A stretch of DNA of 64,000 nucleotides from Physella acuta. Lineage: Eukaryota; Mollusca; Gastropoda; Physidae. The stretch covers positions 1 through 64,000 of the forward strand of contig NW_026731944.1 in assembly GCF_028476545.1 (NCBI RefSeq), read 5' to 3'. Below, piece after piece: positions 23,520 to 37,024 of this stretch (positions are counted from its first letter, which is position 1; every line of letters starts with the position of its first letter). The notes under the pieces were generated by a model. It was given only the letters and a program-made list of their open reading frames with translations. It searched no databases and was not told the DNA's origin. The position numbers were made by a program, and so were the translations under genes.

Positions 23520-24035
23520 GCGTAAGTATGTAAGTATATATGACAGCATTCCAAACAACAGCAATCAAAATACATTGCTCTCTCTACCAGCCATTCCTTC
23601 ATAACAATATTGCTACAATCACAATACCCCCCCCCCACCACACACACACATTCCTCCTTGAAGTAATACAATACAAGGACGGCCATAATCCTAAGGACAT
23701 TGTGTAGCAGAGCACCGTTACGGCGGTTGTAGCGACGAACAACAAACAAATAAAAACCCCTCTACACAACTCAGTGACGTGCGGTATTAGCATGTCGAGG
23801 TAACATTACAATATTCAGGCCGGTATTTCGTGTGTGAAATGTATACTGTAATCGAATATTTTGCTGACATTTTAAATGACGCAGATGAACCAATCATTTG
23901 ACTTGGGTTTGTAAGTTAGTAGAAGTTATTTTGTCCTGCAATGTCTATAATTCTATGCCGAAAAAAAAATCTAAAATACAAAATAATATTTCTAAATTCC
24001 TTTAGATAAATATCTGCGTCTGGATAATGACTTAT
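23520..24035. other. Intronic sequence, nothing recognised
   Basis: No gene. A short C run with CACACACACA at 23625-23650. Confidence 0.35.
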
Positions 24036-24039
24036 GTGT

Positions 24040-24410
24040 CTAGTCAATGACCTGTATATCTTGTAATGACTCTTAAGTATTTTAATGACTTCTATGTTTT
24101 GTAATGATCTGTAGGTTTATATATCTTGTAATGACCTGTGTGTTTTGTAATGACCTGTATATCTTGTAATGAACGTGTGTCTTGAAATGACCATTTTATA
24201 ATGAGTTGTGTGTTTTGTAATGATGTATTTTTTCTTGTAATGACCTGTCTTATAATGACCAATATTTCTTGTAATGACCTGTGTGTCTTGTAATGACCTA
24301 TATGTTTTGTAATGACCTATTTGTCTTGTAATGACCTAAATGTCTTGTAATGACCTAAATGTCTTGTAATGACCTGTGTGTCTTGTGTGTTTTGTAATGA
24401 CATGTATGAC
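24040..24410. repeat. 19-20-bp array (TTGTAATGACCTGTGTGTC)
   Basis: About 17 diverged units of TTGTAATGACCT followed by a variable GTGTGT, ATATG or AAATG segment. Confidence 0.93.
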
Positions 24411-24726
24411 TGTTTAAAGATCATTACTTAGATAAAGATGCTGGCGCGTGTCTAGTTGAAAAATCTGACCTTTTGAAGAAGGATGCCTAGATATCAACCT
24501 GTTTGTCTATAGACCACACTGAACAGGTTATAACTTACGCGGGTCATCTTGACCTAGCCCTCACGCGCGAGACATATATCTCTCGCGTTACGCCCAGGTT
24601 TACTCGCGTGATCTCAGATGTCACGCCCATTAACCCCACCCCACCCCCACCACTTACATGTTAGAAACTAAAACCACCACCCCTAACCACCCTCGAACTT
24701 ATCCAACTATCTTGAAAACAATTTTT

Positions 24727-25360
24727 ACTTTCTCGTATATACGAAGTGTAGAGAAAGTCTTGTAATCGTGCAAAAAAAAAAAATCGAGATTTTTACAAAT
24801 CTCGACGTTTTTCATCTCACTGATACGGAAAAACATAATTTTGCAATCTTGTCCGTATGTCTGTTTGTCTGTGTGTGTGTGTGTGTGTATGTCTGTCTGT
24901 GTGTAAACACGATAACTTGAGTACCGTTACAGTTAGGTTGATGAAATTTCATATATAAGTATTTTATCAAAATCGTAGATCTTGATAAACTTTTGAGCGA
25001 TTTCCGATAACCGGAAGTGGTACTTTTTCTACTCTGAATTTTTCAAAAGCCTATAACTTGAGTACTATTTCAGATAGATAAATGAATTTTCACATGTAAG
25101 TAAAAGATCTAATTCTACACCTTCTGACAAATTTTGAGTAATTTCCGTTGACCGAAAGTACTAATTTACGCTATTTCCGATTTCTCAAAAAAAAAACACA
25201 TGTAAATTTACAAAGTACTAATAATATTGCACACTATTATGCACATTCTTTTTTCTACGAGATTCTATTCTATTTTTGAAAGTTTAAGTAATTAAAAATC
25301 ATGTCTATATTCGAAGTTATATAAGAATATTCGAGAAAGTTTAGGGGAGATCACTCCCGG
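24727..25360 (-). repeat. Dispersed palindromic-end element, copy 2 (long)
   Basis: Reverse-oriented copy of the element at 22279-22955. It carries the same palindromic end, CTTCCGG-type blocks and GGGGAGATCACTCCCGG terminus. The two copies form a large inverted pair about 1.8 kb apart. Confidence 0.85.
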
Positions 25361-25414
25361 TTTATTTATGTAAGGGAGGACGGATTGTGTGAGTGATATT
25401 TGTACACGTCTATG

Positions 25415-26260
25415 TGAGTGATCTCTGAATGTCCACATGTGATCTCTGAATGTCCACATGTGATCTCTGAATGTCCACGTGTGATCTCTGAATGTCCACA
25501 TGTGATCTCTGAATGTCCACATGTGATCTCTGAATGTCCACGTGTGATCTCTGAATGTCCACATGTGATCTCTGAATGTCCACATGTGATCTCTAAATGT
25601 CCACATGTGATCTCTGAATGTCCACATGTGATCTCTGAATGTCAACATGTGACCTCTAAATGTCCACGTGTGATCTCTGAATGTCCATATGTGATCTATG
25701 AATGTCCACATGTGATCTCTGAATGTCCACATGTGAGTGATCTTTGAATGTCCACATGTGATCTCTGAATGTCCACGTGTGATCTCTGAATGTCCACATG
25801 TGATCTCTGAATGTCCACATGTGATCTCTGAATGTCCACATGTGATCCCTAAATGTCCACGTGATCTCTGAATGTCCACATGTGACCTCTAAATGTCCAC
25901 GTGTGATCTCTGAATGTCCACATGTGATCTCTGAATGTCCACGTGTGATCTCTGAATGTCCACGTGTGATCTTTGAATGTCCACACGTGATCCCTAAATG
26001 TCCACATGTGATCTCTGAATGTCCACATGTGATCTCTGAATGTCCACATGTGATTTCTGAATGTCCACACGTGATCCCTAAATGTCCACATGTGATCTTT
26101 GAATGTCCACATATGATCTTTGAATGTCCACGTGTTATCTCTGAATGTCCACGTGTGATCTTTGAATGTCCACGTGTGATCTCTGAATGTCCACATATGA
26201 TCTCTGAATGTCTATGTGATCTCTGAATGTCCACGTGTGATCTCTGAATGTCCACGTCTA
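25415..26260. repeat. 21-bp array (TGATCTCTGAATGTCCACATG)n-type
   Basis: About 40 units whose core reads GATCTCTGAATGTCCACATG. The junction CACATGTG alternates with CACGTGTG between units. Since 21 is divisible by three, frames stay open on both strands, giving spurious 200-residue proteins. Confidence 0.97.
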
Positions 26261-27035
26261 TTTGACTAAGCTCTGCTATGTGGACCAATTTCACACCTGT
26301 CTTCCACACTTCACTGGCCATTCATTACAAAAAACAAAAACAAAAAACACTCACGTGGAAACTTGAAACCAATTTAAAAAAAAAAAGCAACAACAAAACA
26401 TGTACTGGATTAGTTAGAGGTTAACGGTCGTAAAAAACAAAGGGGGGAGGGGGGTGTAAAAGTCGTCAGACAAACGGAATGACTCGTCAACAGCGCAACA
26501 GTTCTCAATTTTACCTTCCATTACACCCGTCGCCTCCGCGCATGTGTCTGCGCGCATGCCACGATGCGCATGCTCCGTCGCGTGTTTTCCCGAATAATGA
26601 GATGGATACCGAGGGCGGATTGTTCCCTAAAACCACCCAAGCCGCTGGATTCCCCCTCAGTCACGCCGGCCTAATGTGTTTTCTGATTTAAATACATTTT
26701 CTTAGAGGTGGGATTTTGTTTTTTGTTGGTCGGTTTTTTTTTTTTGGCATGGATTTCCATTCTACCAAAAATCTGACTTTTATTTGGGCGTGGCGCGTCT
26801 GTTGACAGGATCAGACTATCGACCTGGTTGAAAAAAAAAATACCTGCCCACGTCTAATTAATAAACACATGCCAGATGCTCGAGCCTAATTAACTCGCGT
26901 CACATGCTTGAGTGCTGTTAATAAACACAGGCGCCAGTCTGTAATTAACAAAACATATGCTGCTGTATGTGATTACGAAACATTTGTCTGATTTATCGGT
27001 ACGGTTAGGCTTATCTGAGCGTCACGAGTTCGATT
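26261..27035. other. Intronic sequence, nothing recognised
   Basis: No gene. CpG-rich stretch CGCGCATGCCACGATGCGCA near 26550, and TTAATAAACACATGCCAGA / TTAATAAACACAGGCGCCAG at 26860-26940 as a short duplicated segment. Confidence 0.35.
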
Positions 27036-27039
27036 GTCG

Positions 27040-27800
27040 AACGGATGTTCTAGAAATTATCTGGCCAATTCTAGCAGATTCTTCCTGGCCAATTTTTGCG
27101 GGTACTGGACAAATCTAGCGAATTCTTCCTGGCCAATTCTAGCGGGTACCTGGCCAATTCTAGCGGATTCTTACTGGCCAATTCTAGCGGGTACCTGGCC
27201 AAATCTAGCGAATTCTTCCTGGCCGATTCTAGCGACTACCGGGCAAAGCGGGTGCCAGGCCAATTCAAGTGAGTAACTGGCTAAGCCAATATTGAGTACC
27301 TAGCCAACTCTATCTACTACCTGGCTAAGCTAAGTTCAAATGAGTACCTGGCCAATTCTAGCAACTACCTGACTAAGCCAATTCTAGTAACTACCTGGCT
27401 AAGCCAATTTAAAATCAGTACCTGGCCAATTCTAGCAACTACCTGACCAAACCAATTCTAGTAACTATCTGGCTAAGCCAATTTAAAATCAGTACCTGGC
27501 TAATTCTAGCAACTACCTGCAGAGGCGTAGCAACCCTTCCCGGCGCCCGGGGACAAACTTTCAATTTGGCGCCCCCTCAGGAGCAAATTATTAATTTGCA
27601 CCCCCCTCAAACCATTTATAATCCGAAAATGCAGCTAAAATGACATTTAAATTTGTTTTTACAACCCATTTTGGCGCCCCCTAAGGTCGGCGCCCGGGGA
27701 CATATGTACCCCCCTGCCCCCCCCCCCCCCATCGCTACGCCTCTGACTACCTGACCACACCAATCCTAGAGAGTACCAATCTATTCTAGCAAGTGTCAAT
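27040..27800. repeat. ~21-bp array (GGCCAATTCTAGCGGGTACC)
   Basis: Units of GGCCAATTCTAGC plus GGGTACCT or AACTACCT, changing to AACTACCTGGCTAAGCC farther right. The hAT-like MITE at 27520-27745 interrupts the array. Confidence 0.93.
27520..27745. mobile_element. hAT-like MITE with 8-bp TSD, inside a minisatellite
   Basis: A 226-bp element with 12-bp perfect inverted ends CAGAGGCGTAGC / GCTACGCCTCTG and a C-rich interior (TTGGCGCCCCCT units). It is flanked by ACTACCTG at 27512-27519 and 27746-27753. Removing the element and one TSD copy restores a normal unit of the surrounding array, so the duplication is genuine. Non-coding; hAT superfamily by TSD length and end sequence. Confidence 0.88.
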
Positions 27801-28062
27801 TTAACCTGTATTGATTAATATTTACTTACCCAGACCTATTCTAAATGAAACCAAATCTAACGAGAATACGACATTAAACCCATCTCTACCACCTTTCTTC
27901 AATTTACAACTTAACAGCCAAGTATTTAACTTCACAACTCTGAAAAATTAATTCTCTCTTTCCATACAACAGTTTATTTCAGAACTTTCACACGTTAAAA
28001 AAAAAAAAAAAAAAAAAAAACAACTTCTGTTAATCCAACAACTGGATTATTTTATTGTAATG

Positions 28063-28210
28063 CCGCGTTTACACTTGCGACATGTATACTATACATTGTT
28101 AGAAACAAAAACTTCGCAATAAGTGAGTAGGCTCTCCTATTAACTTAGGCCCTATAGCGAAGTTTTTTTTCTATAAATGTGTAGTATACATGTCGCAAGT
28201 GTAAACGCGG
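28063..28210. mobile_element. Short foldback MITE
   Basis: 148 bp whose arms are near-perfect inverted repeats of about 29 bp starting CCGCGTTTACACTTGCGACA. A second inverted pair lies inside (ACTTCGC... and ...GCGAAGT). TGTAA flanks both sides with a small offset and may be the target duplication. Non-coding; superfamily not assigned. Confidence 0.75.
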
Positions 28211-28935
28211 TGTAAAGACTACAAGATTCTGTTGGTTTTTTTTTTTCGGAGTAATCCCACCTTTATAAAGGTGGAGTATTAGAGTGATCCCCGCTTATTC
28301 AAAACAAAATATTTGCATAATTAAAATTCCTTACACATCTTCATTTCATCGACAGGAATAAATATGCCAAAAGCTCGCTTAAAATTAAAAAAAATATTTT
28401 TTGTTTCGGATGAAATTATAAAATGGATAACATTTCAATCATCAATTTCTATTTGCGTGCAGTACACACTTTTGTGTTGGGCGAATTTTTATTTAATCGC
28501 AGACGTACTTTCATATAGTTACTTAAAACCCCACGCGCTCGGAGGGAGGTATGTGTGTGTGTGTGGGGGGGGGGGGGGGGTGTCGCATATTTCACAATTT
28601 CCTCTGCTCTGCGTGAAATCAATGTCTTTCATAGTTTTCACATTTCCTCTGCTCTGTATGAAATCACAGTTTCTAGTAGTTACATTTTGTCTACTCTTTT
28701 CTCTATGAAATCACTATAGGCCCTATCCCACATTTCACGTTTAAAGAAAAATATATTCTCACTGTTAGGGTGTTACTTCAATAAGGCTCAATCGTTGACA
28801 GAGTATGAACAACAAACTGACGAGCTTTAACTATCGCGTGTACAAATTTGCTGAGTCATCTGACCTAGGTAGCGACCCTCAAATATCATTCGATCTAAAA
28901 ATGTAACCTTATTATTTCGAAAATAAGGACAACCC
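28211..28935. other. Intronic AT-rich sequence
   Basis: A GT/G run at 28545-28580 and three diverged CACATTTCCTCTGCTCTG-type units at 28590-28740. No gene. Confidence 0.4.
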
Positions 28936-28936
28936 T

Positions 28937-30478
<1,542 letters not shown>

Positions 30479-30549
30479 TATATATATATACTTATTTATA
30501 TGAATCGAGAATCAAAACTTGTAGCTTAATAGCTGAGCTGATATTCACA

Positions 30550-31160
30550 AAGGTGGACAAAGCGATAGATAATAGACAAAACGATAGATAATTGTATGAC
30601 AAAGTGATAGATAATGTGGTTAGACAAAAACGATATATAATGTTAGACAAAACGATAGATAATTGTATGACAAAACAATAGATAATTGTATGACAAAGCA
30701 ATAGATAATTGTATGACAAAACGATAGATAATGTTAGACAAAACGATAGATGATTGTATGACAAAACGATAGATAATTGTATGACAAAACGATAGATAAT
30801 TGTATGACAAAACGATAGATAATTGTATGACAAAACGATAGATAATTGTATGACAAAACGTTAGATAATTGTATGACAAAACGATAGATAATTGTATGAC
30901 AAAACGTTAGATAATTGTATGACAAAACGATAGATGATTGTATGACAAAACGATAGATAATTGAATGACAAAACGATAGATAATGTTAGACAAAACGATA
31001 GATAATGTTAGACAAAACGATAGATAATGTTAGACAAAACGATAGATAATGTTAGACAAAACGATAGATGATTGTATGACAAAACGATAGATAACGTTAG
31101 ACAAAACGATAGATAATGTTAGACAAAACGATAGATAACATTAGACAAAACGTTAGCTAA
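30550..31160. repeat. 23-bp array (AAAACGATAGATAATTGTATGAC)-type
   Basis: About 27 units with core ACGATAGATAATTGTATGAC. A shorter variant with AATGTTAGAC (20 bp) dominates the right part. Confidence 0.97.
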
Positions 31161-31570
31161 TGGTTTGATGTCGGGCAGATGTTAGCAGAGGAGGCTAATG
31201 TGTTTGGTCCAACCACAAATCTTCATCGCCCCGTTGCCCGGGAGCGCCACCCCCCGGGGCACGCGCACTGACCACCACACAGCAGATGTTGAAGGGGACG
31301 TGGGGGGGGGGGGTAAATGGTAGGGAGGAGGGAGGAGGGTCAGTTGAGGACGTCGCTTCTTAATTGCATTGTTTGTGGGATTGTTTACTTTTACGTACGC
31401 GGGTGCAGTCGCAATGACCGGAGCTACGGTGACTTCCCCCTCCCCCACCTCCATCCCCATCCCCACCCCAATCATCCAGAGATCTTCAGCATAGCAACCA
31501 GATCATTATTTGGTAATGAGATCGTTCATTACATCATTTAGTATATTGGATCTTATTGAACTAAACACTA
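31161..31570. other. Intronic sequence, GC-rich patch
   Basis: CCCGGGAGCGCCACCCCCCGG at 31238-31258 and G/A-rich tracts near 31290-31345. No supported gene. Confidence 0.35.
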
Positions 31571-31574
31571 AAAA

Positions 31575-31860
31575 ACTAAACACCACACTCAACACATCTT
31601 GTCCACAAACAACCAACCCACAAATCACCAACCCACTTAACTACCAACCCACTTAACCACCAACCCACTTAACCACCAACCCACAACACCACCAATCCAC
31701 TTTACCACCAACCCACAAAACCACTAACCCACAAAACCACCAACCCACTTAATCACCAACCCACTTAACCACCAACCCACCCACCAACCCACTTAACCAT
31801 CAATCCACAAAACCACCAACCCACTTAATCACCAATCCACAAAACCACTTACCCACTGCA
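31575..31860. repeat. 16-bp array (ACCAACCCACTTAACC)
   Basis: About 17 units of ACCAACCCACTTAACC with an ACAAAACC variant. Confidence 0.95.
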
Positions 31861-32590
31861 CCACTCCATCAAACTACTGCACCACTCCCTTCCCTACCCG
31901 AAACAACCGAACCCCCCACCTCTACCCCTACACACAACCCCCCCCCACCTCCCACCTCCCACCTATTCAAATCAAATAAATTAACAAAAACAAAACAAAC
32001 AAAAATGAACTTCTTTGCATTCACAACACGAATTCTATTAAAATTACAACCATCCATTCCCTTTTCTATCAGCAGGAAAAACCTCCCCACCCCCTAACCC
32101 CACCCCACAAGATACAATTTATTATAACCTGATGCCATTCAACACCAAACATTTTTATTTCATCAAAAACAAAAAACAAAAAAATTATCTATTGATCGTT
32201 CGTGGACCAGAAAATTGTGGCTAAAAGATTCCGGGACAGACAATAACATCAAATATGTATTCATAAAGTCACCTCAACAGAAATACCCTGAGCTGAGCAT
32301 TGGCTGAAAAATCAGAAAACAACATTGAATGCTAACTCAAACCGAGGCTAAGGTCGAGACAGAAGAAAATTAAACAGTTTTTACGGGATGGTGCAAGAAT
32401 GGTGATGGGGGTTATGTTACGTTTAAAGATGATAAATATAGCGTGTTCGGTTGGTGTGGCGTAATGTTAAACTTGAGAAATGGAACGTACGTCTATGCTT
32501 TGGATTACGAAACATTAACGATGTTAATGTAGCAGCTATGGTTGGGGGTGATATTACATTAGAGATGAGAAAAAGGTTCGGGTAACTTGA
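31861..32590. other. Intronic sequence, nothing coding
   Basis: A C-rich tract to 31960, then AT-rich DNA that grades into early diverged units of the next array (GATGATAAATATAGCGTG near 32425). Confidence 0.4.
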
Positions 32591-32599
32591 TATTAGAGA

Positions 32600-34875
32600 T
32601 GGTAAATGTAATGTCTATGCTTTGCATTGTGTAACATTAAAGATGATATTTGTGGCATCTTTGGTTGTACAACGAAACATTAAAGATGTTAAATATAGCG
32701 TTGTGGTTGTAGTAACGAAACATAAAGATGATAAATGTAGCATTGTGGTTGAAGTAACGAAACATAAAGATGTTAAATATAGCATTGTGGTTGTAGTAAC
32801 GAAACATAAAGATGATAAATGTAGCATTGTGGTTGTAGTAACGAAACATAAAGATGGTAAATGTAGCGTCAATGGTTGAAGTAACAAAACATAAAGATGA
32901 TAAATGTAGCATTGTGGTTGTAGTAACGAAACATAAAGATGTTAAATGAAGCATTGTGGTTGTAGTAACGAAACATAAAGAAGACAAATGTAGCATTGTG
33001 GTTGTAGTAACGAAACATAAAGATGACAAATGTAGCATTGTGGTTGTAGTAACGAAACATAAAGATGATAAATGTAGCATGGTGGTTGCAGTAACGAAAC
33101 ATAAAGATGACAAGTGTAGCATCGTGGTTGTAGTAACGAAACATAAAGACGATAAATGTAGCATTGTGGTTGTAGTAACGAAACATAAAGATGATAAATG
33201 TAGCATTGTGGTTGTAGTAACGAAACATAAAGATGATAAATGTAGCATTGTGGTTGTAGTAACGAAACATAAAGATGGTAAATGTAGCATTGTGGATGTA
33301 GTAACGAAACATAAAGATGCTATATGTAGCATTGTGGTTGTAGTAACGAAACATAAAGATGGTAAATGTAGCGTCAATGGTTGAAGTAACAAAACATAAA
33401 GATGATAAATGTTGCATTGTGGTTGTAGTAACGAAACATAAAGATGTTAAATTTAGCATTGTGGTTGTAGTAACGAAACATAAAGATGGTAAATGTAGCG
33501 TCAATGGTTGAAGTAACAAAACATAAAGATGATAAATGTAGCATTGTGGTTGTAGTAACGAAACATAAAGATGTTAAATTTAGAGTTGTGGTTGTAGTAA
33601 CGAAACATAAAGATGGTAAATGTAGCGTCAATGGTTGAAGTAACAAAACATAAAGATGATAAATGTAGCATTGTGGTTGTAGTAACGAAACATAAAGATG
33701 GTAAATGTAGCGTCAATGGTTGAAGTAACAAAACATAAAGATGATAAATGTAGCATTGTGGTTGTAGTAACGAAACATAAAGATGACAAATGTAGCATTG
33801 TGGTTGTAGTAACGAAACATAAAGATGATAAATGTAGCATTGTGGTTGCAGTAACGAAACATAAAGATGACAAGTGTAGCATCGTGGTTGTAGTAACGAA
33901 ACATAAAGACGATAAATGTAGCATTGTGGTTGTAGTAACGAAACATAAAGATGATAAATGTAGCATTGTGGTTGTAGTAACGAAACATAAAAATGATAAA
34001 TGTAGCATTGTGGTTGCAGTAACGAAACATAAAGATGACAAGTGTAGCATCGTGGTTGTAGTAACGAAACATAAAGACGATAAATGTAGCATTGTGGTTG
34101 TAGTAACGAAACATAAAGATGATAAATATAGCATTGTGGTTGTAGTAACGAAACATAAATATGATAAATGTAGCATTATGGTTGTAGTAACGAAACATAA
34201 AGATGATAAATGTAGCATTGTGGTTGTAGTAACGAAACATAAAGATGGTAAATGTGGCATTGTGATTGTAGTAACGAAACATAAAGATGATAAATGTATC
34301 AGAGTGGTTGTAGTAACGAAACATAAAGATGATAAATGTAGCATTGTGATTGTAGTAACGAAACATAAAGATGATAAATATAGCGTTGTGGTTGTAGTAA
34401 CGAAACATAAAGATGATAAATGTAGCATTGTAGTTGTAGTAACGAAACATAAAGATGATAAATGTAGCATTGTAGTTGTAGTAACGAAACATAAAGATGA
34501 TAAATGTAGCAATGTGGTTGTAGTAACGAAACATAAAGATGATAAATGTAGCATTGTGGTTGTAGTAACGAAACATAAAGATGATAAATGTAGCATTGTG
34601 GTTGTAGTAACGAAACATAAAGATGATAAATGTAGCATTGTGGTTGTAGTAACGAAACATAAAGATGATAAATATAGCATATATGGTTTAATAACGAAAC
34701 ATAAACATGATAAATGTAGCATTGTGGTTGTAGTAACGAAACATAAAAATGATAAATATAGCATATATGGTTTTAATAAAGAAATATTAAAGATGATAAA
34801 TGTAGCATTGTGGATGAGGTCATGAAAAATAAAAGATGATAAATAGTTCCGGTGACATAACATAAAAGATGATAA
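32600..34875. repeat. 42-bp array with higher-order units
   Basis: Around 50 units containing AACGAAACATAAAGATGATA, AATGTAGCATTGTGGTTGTA and GT. A variant pair with GCGTCAATGGTTGAAGTAAC recurs every ~127 bp at 32870-33730, showing blocks of three units amplified together. Unit length divisible by three keeps frames open on both strands (up to about 400 residues), none credible as protein. Confidence 0.98.
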
Positions 34876-35780
34876 ATGCAGCTTCCATGTTTGTGGTTAC
34901 TTAACATTAAAGTTGTGAAATACATCATCTATGGTTGTGGTTACTGAACATTAAAGTTGTGAAATACATCATCTATGGTTGTGGTTACTTAACATTAAAG
35001 TTGTGAAATACATCATCTATGGTTGTGGTTACTTAACATTAAAGTTGTGAAATACATCATCTATGGTTGTGGTTACTTAACATTAAAGTTGTGAAATACA
35101 TCATCTATGGTTGTGGTTACTTAACATTAAAGTTGTGAAATACATCATCTATGGTTGTGGTTACTTAACATTAAAGTTGTGAAATACATCATCTATGGTT
35201 GTGGTTACTTAACATTAAAGTTGTGAAATACATCATCTATGGTTGTGGTTACTTAACATTAAAGTTGTGAAATACATCATCTATGGTTGGGGTTTACTTA
35301 ACATTAAAGTTGTGAAATACATCATCTATGGTTGTGGTTACTTAACATTAAAGTTGTGAAATACATCATCTATGGTTGTGGTTACTTAACATTAAAGTTG
35401 TGAAATACATCATCTATGGTTGTGGTTACTTAACATTAAAGTTGTGAAATACATCATCTATGGTTGTGGTTACTTAACATTAAAGTTGTGAAATACATCA
35501 TCTATGGTTGTGGTTACTTAACATTAAAGTTGTGAAATACATCATCTATGGTTGTGGTTACTTAACATTAAAGTTGTGAAATACATCATCTATGGTTGTG
35601 GTTACTTAACATTAAAGTTGTGAAATACATCATCTATGGTTGTGGTTACTTAACATTAAAGTTGTGAAATACATCATCTATGGTTGTGGTTACTTAACAT
35701 TAAAGTTGTGAAATACATCATCTATGGTTGTGGTTACTTAACATTAAAGTTGTGAAATACATCATCTATGGTTGTGGGAT
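34876..35780. repeat. 44-bp array, highly homogeneous
   Basis: About 20 nearly identical units containing ACTTAACATTAAAGTTGTGA, AATACATCATCTATGGTTGT and GGTT. Only one or two units differ by a base or an insertion (for example near 35287), so amplification is recent. Confidence 0.98.
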
Positions 35781-36265
35781 GGGTGGAGGTGGAGGCAATC
35801 TTACACAATAAATAATGAAGCAAAGAATCTAAAACATAAACAATAATTGTTGCCGTAGAAACTATGGATTTAATTATTTTTTTAGCTTGTCTTTTAACTG
35901 TATTAAATGTTGATGATTGTAGCCGGCACATATAACAAATGTTCATGATTGTAGCCGGCACATGTAACAAATGTTGATGATTAAGAAAAAAGTAAAATGC
36001 TGTTCAAATATCCTTTTATATGCCAATGTCGCAGAAACAGGTGAGCTCTACTTCACTTGTCCCATGGACCGTCAGATTCACAAAATGAACTTAAATTTAA
36101 TCTTATCTTTTTGGTTCTTGTTTTTAAGTTTTGACCAAACTTAGATTTGTTAAAGTATTCTTTTGTGTGTTTGACCTGAACGTGTTTTGAAGTTTCTTCT
36201 AACTGCCTAGGCCCTATTTACTATTCGTCCAATTATTTTTAACATTTTTTTCTCCCGATAAATCA
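35781..36265. other. Intronic sequence with a SINE scrap
   Basis: A duplicated ~32-bp unit ATGATTGTAGCCGGCACAT at 35912-35965 and the SINE A fragment at 36030. No gene. Confidence 0.45.
36030..36085 (+). repeat. SINE family A tail fragment
   Basis: GCAGAAACAGGTGAGCTCTA, CTTCACTTGTCCCATGG and ACCGTCAGATTC match the tail of the family A copy at 52680-52850. Confidence 0.55.
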
Positions 36266-36269
36266 CATT

Positions 36270-36770
36270 TAGTTCGCGATCAAATAATGACCGCTCCCAT
36301 TCCGCCTAATTTCATGCTTGAAGATAAAATCCGATCGTTTCGCATAATCGCATGCTGGACTAAAAAGACCGATCCCGTTTCGCCTAATTTCATGATTGGA
36401 TAATAATTGCTTGACAATAACGACTAATCCCGTTCCGCCTAATCTCACGCTTGACAATAACGACTAATCCCGTTCCGCCTAATCTCACGCTTGACAATAA
36501 CGACTAATCCCGTTCCGCCTAATCTCACGCTTGACAATAACGACTAATCCCGTTCCGCCTAATCTCACGCTTGACAATAACGACTAATCCCGTTCCGCCT
36601 AATCTCACGCTTGACAATAACGACTAATCCCGTTCCGCCTAATCTCACGCTTGACAATAACGACTAATCCCGTTCCGCCTAATCTCACGCCTGACAATAA
36701 CGACTAATCCCGTTCCGCCTAATCTCACGCATGGACGTCGGCCAAACCCCGTTCCGCCTAATCTCAAGCA
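36270..36770. repeat. 40-bp array, highly homogeneous core
   Basis: About 12 units containing CGACTAATCCCGTTCCGCCT and AATCTCACGCTTGACAATAA. The central eight or nine are essentially identical, and the edge units are diverged (TAATTTCATG). Confidence 0.98.
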
Positions 36771-37024
36771 GACGGTGTCGGATTTCGCTCAGGTAGTTGA
36801 CCCTTTCTCACGGAAACCGGCACTCTGTTTTCTCTGACAGGCCCTCCCCCCTCCCCCCTCCCGTTACTTCTCAGCCGGAGTTAAACCACTTGTGCATCTC
36901 CACCGACCGTTTGAGTGATTTATGTTAATGACCGCGCGGGTATTGATTGGATCAAACGCGAGTAATTATTGATTAGAAAGTTGTAGCTGTCCAGCCTGTG
37001 GGATGTGCTTTTAATGGTAGGCCA

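Noticed and set aside
25415-26320. Frames rich in HSEITCG and CPHVISE
   Set aside because: A 21-bp repeat unit gives a seven-residue period on each strand.
26479-26691. 70-residue frame in a GC-rich patch
   Set aside because: No motif, no splice context and too short to support.
32600-34870. Long overlapping frames of 250-411 residues on both strands
   Set aside because: A 42-bp unit keeps frames open in both directions; no domain and no codon-like constraint.
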